NCBI GenBank assembly: GCA_038234715.1
Contig: JBBQTD010000002.1
Coordinates: 1-64,000 of the forward strand
DNA from: SZAS-103 sp038234715
GTDB lineage: Bacteria > Pseudomonadota > Gammaproteobacteria > Xanthomonadales > Xanthomonadaceae
DNA: 64,000 bases
Direction: 5' to 3'
Shown here: in pieces, positions 1 to 8,716 of the stretch
How positions within the stretch are numbered: the stretch's first letter is position 1
Layout of the letters: every line of letters begins with the position of its first letter
The notes under the pieces: generated by a model
Database searches by the model: none
What the model was told of the DNA's origin: nothing
What the model saw: the letters and a program-made list of their open reading frames with translations, nothing else
Made by a program: the position numbers and the translations under genes

Positions 1-2
1 TG

Positions 3-3000
3 GCAAACATATCCGACGAGGAACACGTGGGCAGGAGCTCGGCGGCGCAGCTCGACCGGCGCCGAATGGGCATCCTGCTTGGACAGGGCGCAATGTTGAT
101 CGACCGTACCGTCATTGCCGATGCCAATCCGATGGCGGTCGCCATCAGCCCGGACGGCGCGTTGCTCGCAGTAGCCCTCAATGATCAGACAGTGCGCTGG
201 TATGACACTGCAACCCTCACCGAACGCGGGCGCGTGAGCCTTGCGCAATTGTTCAGTTCGAACGGCCAGCGCCGTGCCGTGCAATTGCTCCGCTTTGTCG
301 ATGAACACCACCTGCGCGCAACCCTCGAGTGGTATTCGAACCTGGTCAATCCCGACGATGGCGACAGCTGGCTGATCGATCTGGATCGCCCCGCGTTGGT
401 CAACCCGCCTGCAGCCTTCAAGGATTTCTCCGACGCGGTCTACAGTGCGGATGGCAGTTACGCGATCCTGCGCGACCACCACCAGCACGTACAACTCTGG
501 CAGACGTCACCATGGGCTGCACAATCGCAGCTGGTGACTCTTCCGGGGGATGCCGAGGGGCAGCCCTGGATGATCGATTCCAAAGCACATGTTGCGGTGT
601 ACCTGTCAACGGCAATGCGCGGCCTTGAATTCTTCGACCTGCCCACTCTGGCAGCAACTCATGAGGTCAACCTGCCCGGCCACATCGGGATCTTCGCCTG
701 GGCCTTGAGCCACGACGGACAGACCCTTGCGCTGGGCGACTTTGAAGGGCGGTTGTTCCTGCTCGACGTCGCAACGCGCAGCTTGCGCCAACTGCCCAAG
801 GCCCGGGGCCGCGAAATCACCTGGATCAGTTTCAGCGAGGACGATGCGTGGCTCGCGGCCGCGGGCGAGGACGGAGCAGTGGATGCGTTCGACGCCCGCA
901 GCGGCGATTCGCTGGTTGCGGGCCAGATGAACCACGACTTCAAGATCGAGCGTGTGGGGCTGAGCCACAGCCAGCGTCTCTTGATCGCCAACGGTCAGGG
1001 CCAGACCGCAATGTGGCGCCTTCCGCAGCAGGGTCCGGGCGCGATCCCCGCGCAACGTATCGGCGTTGCTGCGGCGCCGCACGGTCTGTCCGGACGCTAC
1101 CCAGCCGACTGGTCGCTGACCGCCGGCCTGCTTGCCACGGCTGGGATGGACGGACAGCTGCGCCTGTGGCGATTGCCTTTGCCTCCCACGCTTCGCGCGA
1201 CAGCGGCGCGGCAGGTTCCCGAGCGCACATTCTTCGACGGACGCCGACTCGTCGATGTCGAATGGAACAAGGTCCGCATAGCGGACACATCTGGCAACGG
1301 CATCACCGATTGGTTGTCATTGCCGCAGCCTCCGGGCTTCGCAGAACTCCTTGACGACGGCCGCCTCTTGGTGGTGACGGTCGGTCCCGAACTGCGGGCC
1401 TACGACACAGCGACGATGCGCCAGCGCTTTGCGCCAATCGCACTGCAGAACAGTCCGGAGAGGCTACTCGCAACCGCCGACGGAACGCGTGTGTTGTTGA
1501 GCTTCGGCGGGAGCAGTGCCGACGGTTTCGTCGAGAAGCTGCAGATATTCGATGTCCGAAAGGGGCAGCGCCTGCCCGGCGAGGCGATCCTGCCCGGACA
1601 ATTGCGTCACCTTGCCTTCTCTGCGGACGCATCGCGCATTCTCGTGGTGGGTCCGATCGACGGTGCGGATGCGTCGACCGTGGTTTTGGCGAGCGATGGC
1701 TTGCGCCAGCTCGGCGCGTTTCCAAACGACCCATTCCAACCGGTGCAATGGGCAGCCTTTGCGACCGCTGGGGAAGACGTCTTGCTGGTCACACGCGCCG
1801 GAGACCCACGCCTTGGCAACGATGGGTTGCTGGTCTGGAATCCGGCCAACGACAGGATCGTGGCGAAATACCCGACGGCGCAAGCGCAACCGCTTGGACT
1901 GACCGCGACCAGTTCGGGCGCGTTCGTCGCAGGGACATCTCAGGACATGGCCATCCAGACACCCGGGCGCGCGCGCACGCTCGAGAGACGCGCCATCAGC
2001 GCCGCGGTTGCGACGACTGTATTGAGTGCCGATGGTCGACTGCTCGCGCGTGCGTTTCGGCGCGAAGTCCAGCTTTACGACGTTGCGACAATGGCGGCGA
2101 TCGGGCCGCCCTTGCAAGGCGACAGCGATGCTGTCGACAGGATCGAGCAACTCGCGTTTTCGCCGGACAATGGCAAGTTGCTTGCGCGCACCGTCGAAGG
2201 CCACTGGCTGGTCTGGAACATCGCTGTCGAGAGCCGCTCAACCGGCGTGCTTGCCGATGCAGTGCGCCACGTCAGCGTGGACAATGAAAGCCAGCAATTC
2301 ATCAACGCGCCGATGCCGTCTGAGCGGCACGCATTGCGCCGCAACGACCCTGGGAAATGGTCGGTTGATCAACCCCGCCCTGCACCGGCACAGACCCCGC
2401 GCAATGCTTTTGGGGTGTCCGTTCCAGAGCGTTCGCCGGACACCTCGCCGCTGTTGATGGATATTGCCACGGTCTATGACGTAGCCCCCGAGGACGTCCG
2501 CAGCACGTACTACAACGTCCGGGCGCTCATGCGACCCTATCCTGCCGGCGTGCAGCGCATCGACGGAACAGATTTCGACCTGCGCGGCATCGTCAGCTCG
2601 ATCGTCGCTGGCGTCAGCCGACCGGTGAACTGCCTCGCGACTCCCCTGGTTCCGGTTTCCGATGTGCGCCTGCTCCTCGGAATCAGCCTGTCAGACCCTG
2701 CACCGCTGGATCAGGTCCTTGGCAGTGTCACCCTGCACTACGCCGATGGCAGTAGCGCGGTGTTGCCATTCCGCGCCGGACGCGAGGTGCCTGGCTACGC
2801 CGGCCAGGACAAGGCCGTCCCGTTCGCGTTTGCGACGGACCTGAGCTGGGCCCTGACCGGATTGGGTTCCGACGTCATTGAGGCACCACGCCTACCCAAC
2901 CCCCATCCCGACCGCGCCATCCGATGCCTGGACCTTGCCGCTGACGTCCCCGTGATGACGTTCGGCATCACCCTTGAACCCGCGATTCCGACGACGGCGC

Positions 3001-3107
3001 CAGGTAGTGTCATTTCCACCGCCTATTTGCGTAGTGATTCAGGACAGAGGATGTTATTGCCGTCGCAGACCGCGCCAGTCCCACCCATTACCCGGGAGTC
3101 GCCATGA
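3..3107 (+). CDS. WD40/beta-propeller protein, 5' end outside window
   Basis: The frame is open to the left edge, so the N-terminus lies outside the window. A GTG at 27 could serve as a start but has no convincing ribosome site. At least 1026 residues are visible. Most of the chain is a run of degenerate WD-type blades, recognisable by motifs such as VAISPDGALLAVAL, LSHDGQTLALGD and LAFSPDNGKLLART, each followed by a W/D-containing strand. The last 200 residues or so form a different, Pro-rich beta domain with two cysteines that I do not recognise. No catalytic domain is visible. Proteins of this type often carry a kinase, caspase-like or STAND module upstream, but that part is not present here. 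The stop overlaps the next ATG by 4 bp, so the two are probably co-translated. Function unknown; a scaffold or sensor role is inference. Confidence 0.75.
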   Translation, partial: ANISDEEHVGRSSAAQLDRRRMGILLGQGAMLIDRTVIADANPMAVAISPDGALLAVALNDQTVRWYDTATLTERGRVSLAQLFSSNGQRRAVQLLRFVDEHHLRATLEWYSNLVNPDDGDSWLIDLDRPALVNPPAAFKDFSDAVYSADGSYAILRDHHQHVQLWQTSPWAAQSQLVTLPGDAEGQPWMIDSKAHVAVYLSTAMRGLEFFDLPTLAATHEVNLPGHIGIFAWALSHDGQTLALGDFEGRLFLLDVATRSLRQLPKARGREITWISFSEDDAWLAAAGEDGAVDAFDARSGDSLVAGQMNHDFKIERVGLSHSQRLLIANGQGQTAMWRLPQQGPGAIPAQRIGVAAAPHGLSGRYPADWSLTAGLLATAGMDGQLRLWRLPLPPTLRATAARQVPERTFFDGRRLVDVEWNKVRIADTSGNGITDWLSLPQPPGFAELLDDGRLLVVTVGPELRAYDTATMRQRFAPIALQNSPERLLATADGTRVLLSFGGSSADGFVEKLQIFDVRKGQRLPGEAILPGQLRHLAFSADASRILVVGPIDGADASTVVLASDGLRQLGAFPNDPFQPVQWAAFATAGEDVLLVTRAGDPRLGNDGLLVWNPANDRIVAKYPTAQAQPLGLTATSSGAFVAGTSQDMAIQTPGRARTLERRAISAAVATTVLSADGRLLARAFRREVQLYDVATMAAIGPPLQGDSDAVDRIEQLAFSPDNGKLLARTVEGHWLVWNIAVESRSTGVLADAVRHVSVDNESQQFINAPMPSERHALRRNDPGKWSVDQPRPAPAQTPRNAFGVSVPERSPDTSPLLMDIATVYDVAPEDVRSTYYNVRALMRPYPAGVQRIDGTDFDLRGIVSSIVAGVSRPVNCLATPLVPVSDVRLLLGISLSDPAPLDQVLGSVTLHYADGSSAVLPFRAGREVPGYAGQDKAVPFAFATDLSWALTGLGSDVIEAPRLPNPHPDRAIRCLDLAADVPVMTFGITLEPAIPTTAPGSVISTAYLRSDSGQRMLLPSQTAPVPPITRESP

Positions 3108-3628
3108 ATATCTCGCGTGCATCCAGGCACTGCCTGCTCGGATTCGCAGTGTCCTCCATGCTGTTCGCCGCAGCGTCGTCGTCAACCTGGGCGTGCGGGG
3201 AGGGACAGTTCAACACAGGGCATGGCCTGGCCTACCAGGGCTATCTCGCGCCGCGTCCGGCGACCGTGTTGATTTACTCTGCCCCGGATTCGATCATGTC
3301 GCACACCGATCGCGATGCGCTGTACGCGGGTCTGAAACGGGCCGGCCATACCCTCACGGTAGTGGACGACGCAGATGGGCTGAGCAGTGCCTTGAAAGAT
3401 CATCACTACGACGTGGTGATCACCTCGCTCGATACCGCGACCGCAGTTGACACGGCGACCGCAAGCGTCGGCGGTTCGGATCGACCACGCCTGTTGCCGG
3501 TGGTCGCCCGCGGCGAACGCAACGCGAGCGAGCTGCACAGTCGTTACCGGGACTTCCTGGTCGATGGAGCAAGCCTCGGCCAGTATCTCAAGTCCATCAA
3601 CACCATGATGGCTTCCAGCAGTCCATGA
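3104..3628 (+). CDS. secreted protein with receiver-like fold
   Basis: 174 residues. Residues 1-30 form a signal peptide (basic start, hydrophobic core, cleavage near STWA-C). The mature part alternates strands and helices in the way a CheY-like or Rossmann domain does: a VLIYSAP strand, a helix with DALYAGLKRAGH, a LTVVDDADG strand and a YDVVITSLD strand. The phospho-acceptor Asp/Lys set of true receivers cannot be confirmed, and the export signal argues against a two-component role. The ATG overlaps the stop of the upstream propeller gene (ATGA), and its own stop overlaps the next start in the same way, so it sits in a coupled operon. Function unknown. The fold assignment comes from reading the pattern only. 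Confidence 0.7.
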   Translation: MNISRASRHCLLGFAVSSMLFAAASSSTWACGEGQFNTGHGLAYQGYLAPRPATVLIYSAPDSIMSHTDRDALYAGLKRAGHTLTVVDDADGLSSALKDHHYDVVITSLDTATAVDTATASVGGSDRPRLLPVVARGERNASELHSRYRDFLVDGASLGQYLKSINTMMASSSP

Positions 3629-3984
3629 ACGCGCTGCGGCACGCCAAACGCGTGTCGCTGCGTGACCAGTCCCGGGGACTTCACGCATTCGCCGCCGTCG
3701 GCGAACGAATTGGCACGCACGTCATGGTGACGCACTCAAATTCCTGCGGCAACCGAGTCAATGCCGAAGGAAGCTTCGGCAATCCAGACGGTTCTCCGAA
3801 CTTCAACAATATTTTCTACCACGACCAGTTGCTGCTGCTGCGCTCATCGACTACATCTGTCGGGCTGGAATACAGGCTCAATCCGACCTGCCAGGTGTCG
3901 TTCGACCTTGGCCGAACGTCCAGTGCCGCAAACGCACACATCTACGACTACGACGCGAGCTTCGGGATCAGCATCAGCTTTTGA
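3625..3984 (+). pseudogene. C-terminal remnant of outer-membrane barrel protein
   Basis: A 119-codon frame starting with an ATG that overlaps the previous stop. Its last 70 or so residues align by eye with the C-terminus of the full-length barrel protein that follows: NPDGSPNFNNIFYHD here against NPDGSINFGYFLFHD there, and both end in GIS-(I/R)-SF, an outer-membrane C-terminal signature with a terminal Phe. The first 45 residues lack a signal peptide, so this cannot reach the outer membrane as it stands. It is best read as the 3' part of a duplicated barrel gene whose 5' part was lost or is out of frame. It could still be translated through coupling to the upstream gene. A short cytoplasmic protein is the alternative. 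Confidence 0.6.
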
Positions 3985-4012
3985 ACCTTTCCGTTTCCTG
4001 AGCGGTGTGTCC

Positions 4013-4978
4013 ATGGAATCGAACATCCAAATCCACCGGCGCAGACGCAATCGGATTGCAGCGATCGCGTGCTGTGCATTGTCGATCGCATCGGCGGCAT
4101 GGCTGCCGCAGGCGCACGCGCAGGCGGCCGTTCCCGAAAAGGGCCACGGCGCGGTGGCGATGACCTACCAGACCATAGCGGTCGAAAAACACACCGACGA
4201 TCTCGGCAACTCCATGGGCATCGGCAACATCACCGACAACGCCTTGTACCTCAACCTCGACTACGGGCTCACCGACCGCCTCGCGGTCACCGCCGGCATC
4301 CCCTACAAGTACAACCGGTTCTCCGGGTTTCCGTCGCACGATCCTGCCAGCCTGCCGCCGCAATTCCGCGACGGGCAGCGCCTGATCGACGACGGAAAAT
4401 ACCGCGGCGGCTGGGCCGACTGGGCGGTCAGCATCCGCTATCAGTTACTCGCCGAACCGTTTCTGCTTACTCCTTACATCGCCTACTCGCGACCGAGCCA
4501 CGACTATGTTTTCTTTGCCGAATCAGCGTTCGGCACCCATCAGACCGCGCTGCAGTTCGGCTTGAATGCCGGCGGCCGCTTTGCGCGCCCCTGGCAAAAC
4601 CTCCTGTGGTCGGTCAGCGGCGTGTACTCCTTCATGCAACCCAAGGGCGGCCTGCGCGTCAATCACGCAAACCTCGTCCTCGACCTCGGCTATCTGATCA
4701 CGCCGCGCCTCAACACGCATCTCACACTTGAACACGAATGGTCGTTCAACGGGATCACCGACCCCCAATTCATCAATCCGGACGGGTCGATCAATTTCGG
4801 CTATTTCCTGTTCCACGATTCGTTGCTCAACGTGAGCTACACCAAGCTAAGCGCTGCGATGGGATACCAGCTCAACGACAACTGGTCGGTGTTCGCCGAC
4901 TACGGCACCAGCCTCTCCGGCAAGGAAGTGCACTTGATCAAATATGCCGTGACTGTCGGCATCAGCCGCAGTTTCTAG
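4013..4978 (+). CDS. outer-membrane beta-barrel protein (transporter-like)
   Basis: 321 residues from ATG 4013. The frame is open further upstream, but that part overlaps the preceding remnant and lacks a signal. Residues 1-37 are a long signal peptide with a very basic start (HRRRRNR) ending in AHAQA. The mature protein shows alternating aromatic strands, DYGLTDRLAVTAGIPY-type turns and a final strand ending in GISRSF, as in barrels annotated as phenol-degradation (MetA-pathway) outer-membrane or generic transporter proteins. Role: outer-membrane channel or surface barrel, substrate unknown. It lies just downstream of a truncated paralogue, so a tandem duplication is likely. Confidence 0.75.
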   Translation: MESNIQIHRRRRNRIAAIACCALSIASAAWLPQAHAQAAVPEKGHGAVAMTYQTIAVEKHTDDLGNSMGIGNITDNALYLNLDYGLTDRLAVTAGIPYKYNRFSGFPSHDPASLPPQFRDGQRLIDDGKYRGGWADWAVSIRYQLLAEPFLLTPYIAYSRPSHDYVFFAESAFGTHQTALQFGLNAGGRFARPWQNLLWSVSGVYSFMQPKGGLRVNHANLVLDLGYLITPRLNTHLTLEHEWSFNGITDPQFINPDGSINFGYFLFHDSLLNVSYTKLSAAMGYQLNDNWSVFADYGTSLSGKEVHLIKYAVTVGISRSF

Positions 4979-4999
4979 ACCGTCTTCTGAGGTTATCCT

Positions 5000-6382
5000 G
5001 TGACCAAGGCCATCGGCATGGCCATCGGGGAAGCGCGCATGGGGACGAATGCAGTGGATGCAGGCACTGCCGGTGCAACCAATGGCGATGCCGCGCTGCT
5101 GCGCAGGATCGGCTTTTGGGCGCTCGCCGCATCGGTCATCAACAACACGATAGGCGGCGGCATCTTCGCGTTGCCCGGCACCCTTGCGAAGTCGATGGGC
5201 TCCGCCGCGCCACTCGCGTTCGTGCTTGGCGCGATTGTGTTCATCCCGATCGCGTTGTGCTTCTCAGCCGCCGGCAGTCGCGTGCATGCAACCGGTGGAC
5301 CGTACAGTTACGTTTCCGCGGCGTTCGGGGAATTCCCCGGGTTCGTGATCGCGGCGGTACTGTGGATTTCCAATGTCGCCGCCGACGGCGGAATTGCCGC
5401 GGCACTTGCCGACCAGGCCCAGCACGTGTCCGCGGTCTTCGCCAACCCGCTTGCGCGCAACGCACTCATTGTCGCGGTCTTCACCGTGCTGTGCGTACTC
5501 AACGCACGCGGCGTGCGCATCGGCGCGCGCGCAGTGATGGCGTTCGCAACCATGAAACTCGTACCGCTGATCCTGCTCGCAACACTTGGCTTTGCGTACA
5601 TCCATCCGATCAACCTGCACGTTGTCGCGATGCCGGGTTCCACAGCGGTTGGCAGCTCGATGGTCGCGGTGATCTTCGCCTACGCCGGCATGGAAACAGC
5701 GCTGATGCCGTCCGGCGAAGTCAGCGATCCCAGCCGCGTCGTGCCGCGCGCGACGATGACTGCGATCGCTCTGGTCGTGCTGATCTACATCGGATTGCAG
5801 GTCGTCGCGCAGGGCGTGCTTGGCAACGCACTCGCCGGCAACACTGCACCGCTCGCCGCGACGGCCGGCGCAATCGCGCCTTTTCTCTACTCGGCGTTCC
5901 TGATCGTCGCCATCGTCTCCCAGTTCGGGTACCTGCAGAACGACCTGCTGGGTTCATCGCGCCTGCTGTACGCACTTGGTCGCGACGGCTACCTGCCTTC
6001 CCCGCTCGCACGCATCACCACCAACAGCCGCGTGCCATTGATCGCCGTGGTGACCCATGCCGTCGTCGCATGCGCGCTTGCCGTTGTCGGCGACTTTGGA
6101 CACTTGATCGTGCTGTCGGGAGGCGCGGTGTGCATGGCCTATGTCGCCTGCTGCGCCGCCGCGTGGCGCCTGCAACGACGCGACCAGCACGGCGAAGGCA
6201 AACCCTTCCACTTGCCTGGCGGCGCGTTGATCCCGGTGATCGGCTGTGCCGGGCTCGTACTCGTGCTCAGTACTTTGCAAAAGGAGGAATGGCTCGCAAT
6301 CGGCTACGCCTTGCTCGCCCTCGTCGTGATCTACGCCATCGTGCGCTGGATGCGCGAATCGAAGGGCTTGCCTGCTGCCTGA
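5000..6382 (+). CDS. APC-superfamily amino-acid permease
   Basis: 460 residues from GTG 5000, which has a GAGG about 8 bases upstream; ATG 5018 or 5039 are alternatives. About twelve hydrophobic segments follow a polar N-terminus of 35 residues. Segment 1 contains the family glycine motif (NNTIGGGIFALPG), which forms part of the substrate site in APC transporters, and ATGGPYSYVSAAFG follows as in AdiC- or YjeH-like permeases. Family role: proton-coupled uptake or exchange of amino acids across the inner membrane. The substrate cannot be read from the sequence. It follows the barrel gene by only 21 bp, so read-through from upstream is possible. Confidence 0.85.
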   Translation: MTKAIGMAIGEARMGTNAVDAGTAGATNGDAALLRRIGFWALAASVINNTIGGGIFALPGTLAKSMGSAAPLAFVLGAIVFIPIALCFSAAGSRVHATGGPYSYVSAAFGEFPGFVIAAVLWISNVAADGGIAAALADQAQHVSAVFANPLARNALIVAVFTVLCVLNARGVRIGARAVMAFATMKLVPLILLATLGFAYIHPINLHVVAMPGSTAVGSSMVAVIFAYAGMETALMPSGEVSDPSRVVPRATMTAIALVVLIYIGLQVVAQGVLGNALAGNTAPLAATAGAIAPFLYSAFLIVAIVSQFGYLQNDLLGSSRLLYALGRDGYLPSPLARITTNSRVPLIAVVTHAVVACALAVVGDFGHLIVLSGGAVCMAYVACCAAAWRLQRRDQHGEGKPFHLPGGALIPVIGCAGLVLVLSTLQKEEWLAIGYALLALVVIYAIVRWMRESKGLPAA

Positions 6383-6445
6383 AGCATCGCGCGTCAACCT
6401 TGCGTCGCCAGCAGAACGATTGGCGCGCAGCATCCGGAGAGCCCC

Positions 6446-6841
6446 ATGCAGTGTCCAGGTTGCGGTCACGCCAACGATGACAACGCACGCACCTGCATCG
6501 CGTGCGGAATGAGTTTTCAGCCCGATGCACCCACTGCAGCCGCGACCAAAGCAGCGGGCTTGCCGATGCCGGACATCGCCCAACCAGGCGAACGTCTTCA
6601 CGTGGCCAACCACATGCTCTGGGCGATCCTCGCCACGGTGCTTGTCTGCCTTCCGGCCGGCATCGTCGCGATCGTCCATGCGGCGCAAGTCAAGGCCAAA
6701 GTCGCGGCAGGCGACTTCGCCGGCGCACGCGTCAGCGCGCACAAGGCCGCCGTCTGGTGCTGGGTATCCCTCGCGATCAGCACCACGCTCGCGATCGTCT
6801 TCACCCTCGTGATAGTGATGTCGCTAACGTCCTACACCTGA
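6446..6841 (+). CDS. zinc-ribbon plus CD225/dispanin membrane protein
   Basis: 131 residues with a GGAGA ribosome site just before ATG 6446. The N-terminus is a four-cysteine zinc ribbon (CPGCG ... CIACG). After a linker of about 30 residues come two membrane segments separated by a short amphipathic loop that includes VKAKVAAGDFAGARVSAHKA. That is the layout of the CD225/dispanin family (relatives of interferon-induced transmembrane proteins). In bacteria this family is small, membrane-bound and of unknown role. It stands alone downstream of the permease. Confidence 0.75.
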   Translation: MQCPGCGHANDDNARTCIACGMSFQPDAPTAAATKAAGLPMPDIAQPGERLHVANHMLWAILATVLVCLPAGIVAIVHAAQVKAKVAAGDFAGARVSAHKAAVWCWVSLAISTTLAIVFTLVIVMSLTSYT

Positions 6842-6897
6842 TCGCCTGCATTGGGAACCAGAGTGTCTTGCTCCCTCGCCCGGAGGCAGTGGGACTT

Positions 6898-7356
6898 TCA
6901 ATGCAGCGGTAAGGGATGCATCCCGTAGAGGAACTCATTGGCCATGCAGAATCCGATCCCGACCGAGACGACCAGGGACAGCATGATCTGGAATGCCACG
7001 TTGAGCCTGGATCTGGGCGTCCACATCGTCTTCCGGTCGATGCGCCCATATCCGTAGATGTGCGACCCCATCAACAGCTCGCACAGGCTGCTGCCGCCCA
7101 CCAGGCCTGCCATGAAGCCCCACAGGTCGAGAAGCCAGAGCTGGGCGGTCACCTGCACGCGCGCCGCAAGCGAGACCTCGGGAACGAACACGAGCGCCAT
7201 GAAGGCCAATGCGACGCACGTTGCGAACAGGGCGACCACTCTCGTGCGGGACAGGATTTCGACGCCGCGGTCGTTCGACATGATCCCCGAGCGCGCCTGA
7301 CCAGCCCGGGTCTGTGCAGGCACCAGTGCGACAAGCAGGCTCAGGATGGCACGCAT
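6898..7356 (-). CDS. membrane protein of unknown function
   Basis: 152 residues from ATG 7356, chosen because GGGGAG lies about 7 bases upstream. A later ATG at 7281 has GGGGA too close for a normal site, and an upstream start at 7428 has none. The protein has a hydrophobic N-terminus (MRAILSLLVALVP), a second segment around LFATCVALAFMALVFVPEV, a central stretch WLLDLWGFMAGLVGG and a last segment near IMLSLVVSVGIGF. The conserved-looking loop GSHIYGYGRIDRKTMW between the last two segments could be functional. I do not recognise the family. It is convergent with the CD225 gene. Confidence 0.55.
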   Translation of the reverse strand: MRAILSLLVALVPAQTRAGQARSGIMSNDRGVEILSRTRVVALFATCVALAFMALVFVPEVSLAARVQVTAQLWLLDLWGFMAGLVGGSSLCELLMGSHIYGYGRIDRKTMWTPRSRLNVAFQIMLSLVVSVGIGFCMANEFLYGMHPLPLH

Positions 7357-7621
7357 GCGAATGCTCCCCGGGTCGGAAAACCCTCTCCCCTTGTTAGGGA
7401 CGCGCAGCAAGAGGCCGAACTCGATCACCGGGTTTCTTCTCCTCGAGGCCGGCCGCTAGCGGCGAAGGGCTTGCTGCATTCCTTCGCTTCTTCCTGCGCT
7501 GGCGTCAGTCGCACCTTGCGGGAAGGTATGGATAGGGGTGGCGGGGCCAGACGTCCCGTGGCAAACGGCGGACTCGCCAGTACGTGGTAACGTCAGGTGC
7601 CAAGCTCAGGGGGACACGTCC

Positions 7622-8716
7622 ATGAACGCAATGAAAATGCGGTTGTCGGCTCTCGTGGTGGTGATGGTCATTGCAACGGCGGGCGTCGTGCAAGCCGCAG
7701 CGATGAAGGGCGCGCAGCCGGCAGGACAGTTGGCGACTGCGGGCACGCAGCTCTCGCCTGCCCAACGTGATGCCATCGTGGCCCAGATCGTTCGCAGGTG
7801 GGGCACTTTCGTCCTGGATGTCCACAAGACCAGCATCGACGCGTGGGTCGCGCGCATGCACCAGACGTTTGCCGCCGCCAATGACACCAACCTGCAACGC
7901 GCAGTCGGGATGAGAACCTTTCAGGGCATGATGGACGCGTTGACCGGCCAGCGCTTGTCGGACGCCCAGGTCATGGACTCCCTCGTGACCCAGGCGCAGG
8001 TGCTCAAGTCCGGCCCCGGCCCAGCGCTGCTCGGCAGCACCACGGCGGACCTGGTCTATACACCGCTGGCGCCCTGCCGCATTGCCGATACGCGGGTTGT
8101 CGGTGGACCCATCGCCAGCAGGACGTCGCGCGGCTTCGATGGATTCACGGCGACCAACTTCGCCGCCCAGGGTGGAAACAACAGCAGCGATTGCGGCATC
8201 CCGGCGAGTCCGTCAGCGCTGATGCTGAACCTGACGGTGGTCTCGCCGACTACGGGCGGTTATCTGACCGTGTTTCCTTTCGGCACGACCCAGCCATTCG
8301 CCGCCAACCTGAATTACGCCAGCGGGGCCATTGTCGGCAACGAAATCGCGGCCAAGATGACAATCGGCTCGGCTACGTCCGAATTCAGCGTGTTTGCCTC
8401 TGGCAAGACCGATGTCGTAGTGGACGTGGTGGGTTATTTCATGGCCCCGCAGGCAACCAAGCTGGACTGCCTGGATGTCTCTTCCACCGTCCAGGTTCCT
8501 GCGAACCATGGCTCGATCGTTGCAATGGTTCAGTGCCCCGTCGGGTATAGCGCCACCGGAGGTGGCTGCAACGACAATGCCAACAACGAACTGAGAGGGT
8601 TCCGGGTGATCAACTCTGACACGGACTCGTGGTTCCAGTGCGGTTGGCTCAATCCTTCAGCGACGATATCGCCTGCGGATCTGTACGCGCACTGCTGCCG
8701 CTTGCCTGGTCGCTGA
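7622..8716 (+). CDS. secreted protein with CRIADTR-type domain
   Basis: 364 residues from ATG 7622, preceded by GGGGA at a normal distance. A signal peptide of about 25 residues ends at VVQAA. Residues 25-135 are helical with unknown function. Residues 140-280 form a beta-rich domain that begins YTPLAPCRIADTRVVGG and contains NLTVVSPTTGGYLTVFP and VVVDVVGYF. These motifs recur in secreted proteobacterial proteins and in actinobacterial surface proteins, where the role is unknown. The C-terminus has six or so cysteines (CLDV, CPVGY, CNDN, CGW, CC), suggesting disulfide bonding outside the cytoplasm. The last 68 bp overlap the convergent reductase gene. Confidence 0.75.
   Translation: MNAMKMRLSALVVVMVIATAGVVQAAAMKGAQPAGQLATAGTQLSPAQRDAIVAQIVRRWGTFVLDVHKTSIDAWVARMHQTFAAANDTNLQRAVGMRTFQGMMDALTGQRLSDAQVMDSLVTQAQVLKSGPGPALLGSTTADLVYTPLAPCRIADTRVVGGPIASRTSRGFDGFTATNFAAQGGNNSSDCGIPASPSALMLNLTVVSPTTGGYLTVFPFGTTQPFAANLNYASGAIVGNEIAAKMTIGSATSEFSVFASGKTDVVVDVVGYFMAPQATKLDCLDVSSTVQVPANHGSIVAMVQCPVGYSATGGGCNDNANNELRGFRVINSDTDSWFQCGWLNPSATISPADLYAHCCRLPGR

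Noticed and set aside
4738..6480. 580-codon plus-strand frame across the permease
   Set aside because: The permease in another frame has membrane segments and family motifs; this translation is Arg/Cys-rich and starts inside the barrel gene.
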